A stretch of DNA of 64,000 nucleotides from Sphaerisporangium sp039871875. GTDB lineage: Bacteria; Actinomycetota; Actinomycetes; Streptosporangiales; Streptosporangiaceae. Shown here piece by piece: positions 46,649 through 53,220 of this stretch; position 1 is the first letter of the stretch; the number at the start of each line of letters is the position of its first letter. Made by a program: the position numbers and the translations under genes. Location: assembly GCF_039871875.1 (NCBI RefSeq), contig NZ_JBDPMD010000045.1, forward strand, positions 13,981 through 77,980, written 5' to 3'. Under the pieces are notes generated by a model. That model was not told the DNA's origin. It worked only from the letters and a program-made list of their open reading frames with translations, and did not search any database.

Positions 46649-46798
46649 TCAGCCTGAAGAAGCCTCCGAAGACTTCTCCGAGGGTTCCGTCGCCCGCCCC
46701 CGGGCCCGCGCTTCGGAACGCACGAGCTTCACCACGGCGACGATGACCACCACGGCGACTACCGCTGGCGGTATCAACGCGGACAATACATCGTTCAT
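46649..46798 (-). CDS. Small single-pass membrane protein (49 residues)
   Basis: Start ATG at 46798 with GAGGATC three bases upstream. A hydrophobic stretch (ALIPPAVVAVVVIVAVVKLV) spans residues 7-26, followed by a basic/hydrophilic tail ending in EKSSEASSG. Too short to be detected easily, but the start, ribosome-binding site and topology are consistent. Function unknown. Confidence 0.6.
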   Translation of the reverse strand: MNDVLSALIPPAVVAVVVIVAVVKLVRSEARARGRATEPSEKSSEASSG

Positions 46799-47087
46799 TG
46801 ATCCTCGCTCCACGCGGGGGGGCGGGATTCAGCGGCCCCCACGTTAATTGTCACACGAGACTCCCTCAGCCCGTACCACGGTTGCCTGATCCGGGAGTCA
46901 GGATCCGACTCTAGCCCCACACGAGGTCAGGGCAGGTTGCGGGGCCGGGTCCCAAACCCGGCCGAAGGACCGTTCCACGCTTATCCCGTCTCTCCAGCCG
47001 TCTTACCGGATGGCCCGGGAATGGTGATCCTCCCGAAAACACCGACGGGGCGGCCGCAGCGCGGCCGCCCCGTCGAAAAAACCCGTC
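46799..47087. other. Intergenic region with two hairpins
   Basis: Holds a perfect 8-bp-stem hairpin at 46943-46963 (GGCCGGGT / ACCCGGCC) and the terminator at 47044-47074. No gene seen. Confidence 0.5.
47044..47074 (-). terminator. Terminator of the first RDD gene
   Basis: 14-bp perfect stem GACGGGGCGGCCGC with its complement and a three-base loop; minus-strand continuation contains TGTTTT. The plus direction also has AAAAAA, so it may be bidirectional. Confidence 0.75.
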
Positions 47088-47816
47088 TCAGCGGGGCGCC
47101 TTGACGACAACCGTCCCCGCGATCTTGTCGTGCGGGCCCTGATGCCGGGGCTTGTCCACGAGGATTAGGATCGCCAGCACGAGCACGAAGATGGAGGCCA
47201 GCCATCCGACGACGGGAATGCCGTAGAGAGCCATCACGCCGGGGAAGATAGCGGAACGCTTCATGACGGCGCCCGAATCAACCGGGCCGCCGGCCGCCGA
47301 CACCAGGCGGATCTTCATGACCTTCTTACCGAGCGTCTGCCCGTCCTTGGAATGCAGCACATAGTCATAGGCGGCATACGCGCCGAAGGCGATGATCGCG
47401 GCGAGCAGACCGGGCAGGACGACCGATCCGGTGGCCGCCGAGGGGTCCGCCAGGATATCCGCGACCGAGGGCCCGAACATGCTGTAGAAGATGGAATTCA
47501 AGATCCCGTAGACGACGCTGAAGATCAGGCCGTCGAGGAACCGGGCCACCCAGCGCTCCCACCAGAGGGCGAGCGGAGCCTGGCCGTAGGGGTCCGGCTG
47601 GCCGTAGCCCTGCTGAGGGTAGCCCTGCTCGCCGTACGCCGGCTGGCCGTAGCCCTGCGGCTGGCCGTAGCCCTGGGGGTCGCCGTACTGCGGGCCCGGC
47701 TGCTGGCCGTAACCCTGCGGCTGGCCGTACTGCTGACCGTACTGCTGCCCGTACTGCGGATCGGGCTGCTGGGGGTGCCCGTAGGGGCCACTCCCGGGGG
47801 GTGGTTCCGCCGTCAT
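47088..47816 (-). CDS. RDD-family membrane protein with short YGQ-rich tail
   Basis: 242 residues. Residues about 20-78 are Pro/Gln/Tyr/Gly-rich (PQYGQQYGQQYGQP). Then an RDD domain with an Arg in RWVARFLDGLIFS, an acidic residue and a C-terminal pair of membrane helices (GKKVMKIRLVSA). RDD proteins are small membrane proteins, probably transporters; no substrate. Paralogue of the next gene upstream. Confidence 0.9.
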   Translation of the reverse strand: MTAEPPPGSGPYGHPQQPDPQYGQQYGQQYGQPQGYGQQPGPQYGDPQGYGQPQGYGQPAYGEQGYPQQGYGQPDPYGQAPLALWWERWVARFLDGLIFSVVYGILNSIFYSMFGPSVADILADPSAATGSVVLPGLLAAIIAFGAYAAYDYVLHSKDGQTLGKKVMKIRLVSAAGGPVDSGAVMKRSAIFPGVMALYGIPVVGWLASIFVLVLAILILVDKPRHQGPHDKIAGTVVVKAPR

Positions 47817-47943
47817 CTGATCACCTTTCGCGACAGGCGAACGGGCACACGCCGTTCATGCAAGGTCCTATCGCAAGTAGGGGTAGGCCCGTTACCACTT
47901 TGCCCACTTCGCACCCGTAATGTTCAACAGCAAGAACACGAAA

Positions 47944-47972
47944 ACAGGGCCGGGTACGATCCCCGGCCCTGT
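47944..47972 (-). terminator. Terminator of the second RDD gene
   Basis: 11-bp stem (47944-47954 with 47962-47972), loop of seven, followed on the minus strand by TTTTCGTGTTCTT. Confidence 0.82.
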
Positions 47973-47983
47973 CCGCGCCCCGG

Positions 47984-49384
47984 TCACCTGACCTTGACGA
48001 CCACCGTCTTCGCGGCCTTGTCGTGCAGACACTGCTGGTACGGCTTGTCCCAGAACTGCCACAGCACGTTCACCAGCGCGAAGATGCCGACCACGATGCT
48101 CACGAACGGGATCCAGCGCAGCAACTGCGGCCCGAAGAACACCGCGGCGCGCTTGACCGCCGCGTCGCTGGGCAGCCCGCCCTCAAGGGAGCCCCCAAGG
48201 GTGATGACCTTGATGCCCATGGCCATCTTGCCGACCGTCTGGCCGCGGCTCTTGTGCATGAAGAAGTCGTAGACGACGTAGATCGCGCCCACGATCAGCG
48301 CCAGCGCGAGCTCGTAGAGGAACACGCCGCCGCCCTCGACGACCTGGCCCGTCGACGGGTCGAAGCTCGGCTGGGTCACCAGCACGGCAAGCAGGATCAC
48401 GGTGAGGATGACCGTGGGGATCGCGAGGAGCACACCGTCGATGATGCGCGCCACCAGGCGCTGCCACCACTCGGCGAGCGGCGCCGGCACCCCGGCCGGG
48501 CCCGGGCCCGTCGCGCCGTAGGGCTTGGGGTAACCCTGCTCGCCGTACGCCGGCTGGCCGTAGCCCTGCTGCTGCCCGTATCCCTGGGCCCCGTACTGCT
48601 GCTGCCCGTAGGCGGCCTGCGGGTCCTGCTGGCCGTACTGCTGCCCGTACTGCTGCTGGCCGTAGCCCTGCTGACCCTGCTGGCCGTAGCCCTGCGCGCC
48701 GTAACCCTGCTGCGCCTGCTGACCGTAGCCCTGGCCGTACTGCTGCTGCTCCTGGCCGTAGCCCTGCTGGCCCTGCTGGCCCTGCTGGCCGTACCCCTGC
48801 TGCTGGCCGTAGCCGGAGGGGTCCTGCTGGCCGTACTGCTGCTGGGGGTAGCCGTTCTGGTCGTAGCCCTGCTGGCCGTACTGCTGGCCTTGCTGGGCCT
48901 GCTGGCCCTGGCCGTAGCCCTGCTGCTGGCCGTAACCCTGCTGCGCCTGCTGGCCGTAGCCCTGCCCGTACTGCTGCTGCTCCTGGCCGTAGCCCTGCTG
49001 CTGCCCGTACTGCTGGCCGTAACCCTGCTGGCTCTGCTGACCCTGCTGACCGTAGCCCTGGCCGTACTGCTGCTGGCCGTAGCCCTGGCCGTACTGCTGA
49101 CCCTGCTGTCCCTGCTGTCCCTGCGACTGCTGGGGGTATCCCTGGCCGTACGCTCCGGTCCCGCCCTGCTGACCGTAGGGGTCCTGCTGGCCGTAGGACT
49201 GCTGTCCGTACGACTGCTGCTGGGGATAACCGTGTTCCGACGTCGGCTGGGGGCGGTGGACGACTGTGACCTCCGGGTCGAGACCCGCTCCGGGACGCTC
49301 GGCCTGCTGTCCATACTGCGGAGTCCCGGATGACGGGTTGTCGTCCGGTTCGTCACGTGGGTACGGCGGCTGTCCGGTGCTCAC
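47984..49384 (-). CDS. RDD-family membrane protein with long YGQ-rich low-complexity domain
   Basis: 466 residues. Residues 52-290 are nearly all Q, Y and G, in [G/S]YGQ repeats; a segment of about 20 residues at 131-150 recurs at 208-227. Residues 308-466 are an RDD domain (WQRLVARIIDGVLLAIPT). A low-complexity YGQ domain of this length on a membrane protein is unusual and resembles phase-separating domains of FUS-like proteins. No signal peptide. Second of two tandem RDD genes. Confidence 0.9.
   Translation of the reverse strand: MSTGQPPYPRDEPDDNPSSGTPQYGQQAERPGAGLDPEVTVVHRPQPTSEHGYPQQQSYGQQSYGQQDPYGQQGGTGAYGQGYPQQSQGQQGQQGQQYGQGYGQQQYGQGYGQQGQQSQQGYGQQYGQQQGYGQEQQQYGQGYGQQAQQGYGQQQGYGQGQQAQQGQQYGQQGYDQNGYPQQQYGQQDPSGYGQQQGYGQQGQQGQQGYGQEQQQYGQGYGQQAQQGYGAQGYGQQGQQGYGQQQYGQQYGQQDPQAAYGQQQYGAQGYGQQQGYGQPAYGEQGYPKPYGATGPGPAGVPAPLAEWWQRLVARIIDGVLLAIPTVILTVILLAVLVTQPSFDPSTGQVVEGGGVFLYELALALIVGAIYVVYDFFMHKSRGQTVGKMAMGIKVITLGGSLEGGLPSDAAVKRAAVFFGPQLLRWIPFVSIVVGIFALVNVLWQFWDKPYQQCLHDKAAKTVVVKVR
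48515..49231. repeat. Imperfect direct repeats encoding the YGQ domain
   Basis: Continuous short repeats (units of GGCCAGCAGTACGG-like codons, read on the minus strand) with at least one larger internal duplication. They arise from coding repeats, not from a mobile element or CRISPR. Confidence 0.8.
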
Positions 49385-49510
49385 CGTTTCACCTCACTTC
49401 GGCTTCGCATGTGGCAAATGTCAGGCACACATGCTGTGGTGCTGCCCAACGTAGCGACAGCGGGATCAACAGTCACCTTTCCATGGCGTCATCCCAGGGG
49501 TCAGGAAGGC

Positions 49511-50056
49511 TCAGGAAGGCGGCGAGAGATGGAGGAGCATGCGCGTGTTGCCCAGAGTGTTCGGTTTGACGTGTTCCAGATCCAGGAACTCCGCGACGCC
49601 CTCATCGTAGGAGTCCAGCAACTCCGCGTACACCTCAGGTGATACGGGTGTGCCCTGGATCTCGGCGAATCCGTGCCTGGCGAAGAACTCCACCTCGAAG
49701 GTGAGGCAGAACACCCGGCGCAGCCCGAGCTCCCTGGCGGTGTCGAGCAGCGCCGCCACGATGCGGTGCCCGATGCCCCGCCCCCGGCAGCGCACGTCCA
49801 CCGCCACCGTGCGGATCTCGGCGAGGTCCTCCCACAGCACGTGCAGCGCCCCGCAGCCGACCACCTCGCCGCCCCGCTCGGCGACCCAGAACTCCTGCAC
49901 GTCCTCGTACAAGGTGACCGTGGCCTTGCGCAGCAAGCGGGGCCCGTCGCCGGAATACGACTCGACCAATCGCCCGATGGCCCGGACGTCCGTCGCGCGG
50001 GCACGCCGGACGACCAACTCGCTCCCGGCCGGCACGGACTCCACGACCTGCTCCAT
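49511..50056 (-). CDS. argA: N-acetylglutamate synthase (short actinobacterial form)
   Basis: 181 residues, GNAT fold. VRRARATDVRAI, VVGCGALHVLWEDLAEIRTV, RCRGRGIGHRIVAALLD (acetyl-CoA motif) and EFFARHGFAEIQGTPVSPEV match the short NAGS known from mycobacteria; it acetylates glutamate for arginine synthesis. TACGCT lies eight bases before the ATG and no ribosome-binding site exists, so leaderless. Confidence 0.9.
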   Translation of the reverse strand: MEQVVESVPAGSELVVRRARATDVRAIGRLVESYSGDGPRLLRKATVTLYEDVQEFWVAERGGEVVGCGALHVLWEDLAEIRTVAVDVRCRGRGIGHRIVAALLDTARELGLRRVFCLTFEVEFFARHGFAEIQGTPVSPEVYAELLDSYDEGVAEFLDLEHVKPNTLGNTRMLLHLSPPS

Positions 50057-50427
50057 GACCGGCCAGCGTATCCGCAGGCAGCACGCGTCGCCGACCTGCG
50101 CCGGCGCGCGTCGGCGATAACGGACGGCCCCAAATTAGGCCAGGTCCGATTCCGGTCGCGGTGGGTAGCCGGGCGAGCGCGAGCCGTCGAAACGCGGCAG
50201 GACGTCCCGTAAACGCCATAACAAGACGGCAGCGACCTGCGACTTCGCCGTCACGGGAGCGTAAAGCGGACGTCTTCCCAGCGTAAAGCGGGTTTGTGGC
50301 CCGTCCCGGCGTGATCGCTCCGTGATGCGGCGGTTGTGATTCCTCTACAGAATTCGTAGTTCTGGTTGAGCAGGAACCTGAGCTGCACTAGTGTCACGGC
50401 TCGATCCCGGTCATCGCCCACGATGGC
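50057..50427. other. Intergenic region before the riboswitch
   Basis: About 370 bp. Contains the leaderless promoter of argA at its left end and A+T-richer DNA around 50330-50390 (TGTGATTCCTCTACAGAATT) that probably contains the promoter of the riboswitch transcript. No gene accepted. Confidence 0.45.
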
Positions 50428-50612
50428 CGGACCGCCTAATCCCGGCCACCTCCGACACGCCGGGAACCGGGGAACCACATGGCACCCGCCGGTACCGTCC
50501 GGCCGCCGATCCCCCGGGGTGAATCCGAGAGGGAGGCATCGCGATCTTCGCGACCGGTCACTCGGTAGGGCTACTCCCGCCCGAACCCGTCAGCTAACCC
50601 GGTAGGCGGCCG
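50428..50612 (+). ncRNA. c-di-AMP riboswitch (ydaO/yuaA class)
   Basis: Characteristic order of conserved blocks: CCGGGAACCGGGGAACCAC, GGGGTGAATCC, GGTAGGGC and CGAACCCGTCAGCTAACCC with GGTAGGCGG; the ends CCGCC (50432-50436) and GGCGG (50605-50609) close the basal stem. In actinobacteria this aptamer sits before cell-wall hydrolase genes and responds to c-di-AMP. The ribosome-binding site of the next gene lies directly after the basal stem. Confidence 0.92.
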
Positions 50613-50629
50613 AGGAGAGGAGCTCGTTG

Positions 50630-51727
50630 GTGCACGCTGGGCGCACGCCTGGGAAGAGCACGGGCCGGCACGCCCGCCCCCTGGACCACCGGTCCCGGTT
50701 CGGCGCGGCTGTGACGGCCATGACGGCCCGAGTGGCCCGCGTACGACCGGGGCGCCTGCCCCGCCGTGTCGCCATGGTCACCGTCGCCCTGACCGCCCTG
50801 ACGTTCGGCACGCCGCTGATGTCCGCGACCGCCGAGCCCAAGCCGAGCCTGAACGAGCTCAAGAACCAGGTCGAACGCCTCTACAACGACATCGAGGCGC
50901 TGACCGAGCAGTACAACGGCCAGAAGGAGCGCCTGAAGCAGGCACAGCGCTCGGCCAAGCTCGCCAACCAGACGCTGGAGAAGAGCCAGGCCGACCTGGA
51001 GGAGAAGCGCCAGAAGGCGGGGCTCTACGCCCAGGACGCCTACATGACCGGCGGCATCGGCTCCTCACTCGCCCTCGCGATGTCCGGCGACCCCGAGGGC
51101 TACCTCGACCGCGCGGCCACGACGTACGCCCTGCAGCTCCAGCAGGGCGAGGAGGTCTCGCAGATCACCAAGGCGATGGACAGCGCCGAGCGTGCCAAGG
51201 AGAGCGCCAAGGCCCGCGAGGCCGAGGTCAAGAAGCTCGTCGCCGAGCTCGACGCGAAGCGGGACAAGATCCGCGGTCTGGTGACCCGCACCGAGAGCAG
51301 CCTGTTCCGCCGGGCCCTCTCGCAGGTGGGCGGCTACGGCAGGGCCACCAAGGTGGCCATCCCGATCCCCGGGGACGGCAAGGCGGCCGAGGCCGTCAGG
51401 TGGGCGCTCACGCAGCAGCTCAAGCCGTACGTCTGGGGCGCGGAGGGCCCGAACTCCTACGACTGCTCCGGCCTGGTCATGTGGGCCTACCAGAAGGTCG
51501 GCATCAGCCTCCCGCACTACACCGGCGACCAGTGGACCGCGGGCACCCATGTGTCCCGTGAGGAGATGCGCCCGGGCGACCTCGTGTTCTTCTACAGCGA
51601 CCTGCACCACGTGGGCATCTACATCGGCGGCGGCATGATGGTGCACGCCCCCCGCACCGGCGACGTGGTGCGGGTGGCGCCGATCGGCAACCGCCCGTTC
51701 GCGGGTGCCGTGCGCATCGCCGACTGA
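50630..51727 (+). CDS. Secreted NlpC/P60 cell-wall hydrolase
   Basis: 365 residues from the GTG at 50630 (GAGGAGAGGAG upstream; a TTG three bases earlier is possible). A long basic N-terminus and a hydrophobic segment (VAMVTVALTALTFGTPLMSA) form the signal. Residues about 70-220 are a coiled coil. The C-terminal NlpC/P60 domain has Cys in YDCSGL, His in HHVGIYIG and HAP. It cuts peptidoglycan peptides. Likely controlled by c-di-AMP through the upstream riboswitch. Confidence 0.94.
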   Translation: MHAGRTPGKSTGRHARPLDHRSRFGAAVTAMTARVARVRPGRLPRRVAMVTVALTALTFGTPLMSATAEPKPSLNELKNQVERLYNDIEALTEQYNGQKERLKQAQRSAKLANQTLEKSQADLEEKRQKAGLYAQDAYMTGGIGSSLALAMSGDPEGYLDRAATTYALQLQQGEEVSQITKAMDSAERAKESAKAREAEVKKLVAELDAKRDKIRGLVTRTESSLFRRALSQVGGYGRATKVAIPIPGDGKAAEAVRWALTQQLKPYVWGAEGPNSYDCSGLVMWAYQKVGISLPHYTGDQWTAGTHVSREEMRPGDLVFFYSDLHHVGIYIGGGMMVHAPRTGDVVRVAPIGNRPFAGAVRIAD

Positions 51728-51735
51728 CCTTCGGA

Positions 51736-51981
51736 TCAGATCAGCCGGCGACGGGCCGCCCAGGCCACCGCCTCGATCGCGGTGGCCACGCCGATGCGGT
51801 CGCAGATGCCGCGCAGGCGGCGGCGGACGGTGCGGCCGCTCACGTCGAGCCGCCGGCCGACTCGATCGACGGTGACGCCCTTGGCCAGTTCGGCGAGCAG
51901 CAGCAGATCATCGTCGGTCAGTCCCACGTCTGATCCCGCGGGAATGTCATTTCCCCGGGAAACCAGATCCGGATACGCCAT
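51736..51981 (-). CDS. Short LuxR-type DNA-binding protein
   Basis: 81 residues, almost only the helix-turn-helix: LAKGVTVDRVGRRLDVSGRTVRRRLRGICDRIGVATAIEAV. Ribosome-binding site GGAGAGGA. Stand-alone LuxR domains occur in actinobacteria; its target is unknown. Convergent with the P60 gene. Confidence 0.82.
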   Translation of the reverse strand: MAYPDLVSRGNDIPAGSDVGLTDDDLLLLAELAKGVTVDRVGRRLDVSGRTVRRRLRGICDRIGVATAIEAVAWAARRRLI

Positions 51982-52046
51982 CGGGTGTCCTCTCCCCCAC
52001 GACGAACTCGGCTACATACTTGAATGCTTCGGCCCGCCCGTCAGGA

Positions 52047-52076
52047 ACGGTAAACGCCACGTTGAAAGGTCGTCAA
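52047..52076 (-). promoter_or_regulatory. Candidate promoter of the LuxR-type gene
   Basis: On the minus strand TTGACG and TACCGT with 18-bp spacer, 66 bp before the ATG at 51981. Confidence 0.35.
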
Positions 52077-52383
52077 GCACTGACCGCGATACCTGTTACG
52101 TTCGTCATTGACATACCACTCCATATGTGAACTACTCATGACATGTTTACGAGCCCGTAGCGGGGCGGACAGCGGCGATCAAGGGGAGGGGCGCCGACGG
52201 ACGTCACGCAAGGGTGTGACGGCATGCCTGGTGGATCGGCGGTTCCGCTGTCACACCTGCGGTCCCACGCTCGCTCGCCCCATGTCGCCGACATATGATC
52301 AGGAGCCTATGCGCGCTTATTAGTCGCGAAATATGGCACACTTTCCCAGGCTTTTCCGCATGCCCGTCATCGCGGTGATCCGT

Positions 52384-52410
52384 CAGGGCCGGGGCATTTG
52401 CCCGGCCCTG
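52384..52410 (-). terminator. Terminator-like hairpin after coaX
   Basis: CAGGGCCGGG pairs with CCCGGCCCTG around seven bases, just after the stop at 52438. No T-run. Confidence 0.55.
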
Positions 52411-52437
52411 CTGAGGCATGCCTGCTTTTCGAGCGGG

Positions 52438-53220
52438 TCAGCCCACGTTGCGGTTGTAGATGAGCCGCAACCCGATGAGCGTCAGCCACGGCTCGTGCAC
52501 GTCGATGGACCGCGCCTCGTCCACCACCAGCGACGCCAGGGTGCCGGTGGCGACCACCGTCACGTCGTCGGGGTCGGCGGCGAGCTCGGGGGCCATGCGC
52601 TCGACGATGCCGTCCACCTGGCCGGCGAAGCCGTAGATGATGCCCGCCTGGAGGGCTTCGACGGTGTTCTTGGCGATCACCGAGCGCGGGCGGACCAGCT
52701 CCACCTTGTGCAGTTGCGCGCCCGCCGCCGCGAGCGCGTCCACCGAGATCTCGATGCCGGGCGCGGTGACCGCGCCGACGTACTCCCCCTTGGCCGAGAC
52801 CGCGTCGAACGACGTCGCCGTGCCGAAGTCGACGATCACGCACGGCCCGCCGTACAGGGTGACGGCGGCCAGGGCGTTGACGATGCGGTCGCTGCCGACC
52901 TCCTTGGGGTTGTCCATGCGCACCGGCACCCCGGTGCGCACCCCGGGCTCCACGATGACGGCGGTCACGTCGCCGTAGTACCTGCGGCACATCTCGCGCA
53001 TCTCGTTGAGCACCGAGGGCACCGTGGAGCACAGGGCGATGCCGCTGATGTCGGCGTCCTTCAGCAGAGGGCTCTGGCCGAGCAGTCCCTGCAGGACGAC
53101 CGCGATCTCGTCGGCGGTGCGCCGCGCGTCCGTGGCGAGGCGCCAATGCTCGATGACCTCTTCCCCCTCGAACAGGCCGAGCATGGTGTGGGTGTTGCCG
53201 ACGTCGATCGTGAGCAGCAT
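52438..53220 (-). CDS. coaX: Type III pantothenate kinase
   Basis: 260 residues. ATP-binding DVGNTHTMLGLF at the N-terminus, ...DNPKEVGSDRIVNALAA and catalytic DFGTATSFDAV. It phosphorylates pantothenate, first step of CoA synthesis. Start ATG overlaps the nadBC stop (ATGA). Last gene of the cofactor operon. Confidence 0.96.
   Translation of the reverse strand: MLLTIDVGNTHTMLGLFEGEEVIEHWRLATDARRTADEIAVVLQGLLGQSPLLKDADISGIALCSTVPSVLNEMREMCRRYYGDVTAVIVEPGVRTGVPVRMDNPKEVGSDRIVNALAAVTLYGGPCVIVDFGTATSFDAVSAKGEYVGAVTAPGIEISVDALAAAGAQLHKVELVRPRSVIAKNTVEALQAGIIYGFAGQVDGIVERMAPELAADPDDVTVVATGTLASLVVDEARSIDVHEPWLTLIGLRLIYNRNVG

Larger units (their letters stand above)
51982..52437. other. 456-bp intergenic region
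   Basis: Contains the candidate leftward promoter at 52047-52076, a TTGACA (52108-52113) on the plus strand without a clear partner, and the coaX terminator at 52384-52410. No credible gene. Confidence 0.5.

Noticed and set aside
46943..46963. Hairpin with a tRNA T-arm-like look
   Set aside because: No acceptor, D or anticodon arms in the surroundings.
48515..49231. Regular repeats resembling a CRISPR array
   Set aside because: Units are in frame and encode the YGQ domain; no uniform spacers.
52108..52136. TTGACA on the plus strand as a promoter
   Set aside because: No acceptable -10 hexamer at 16-19 bp and no gene downstream.
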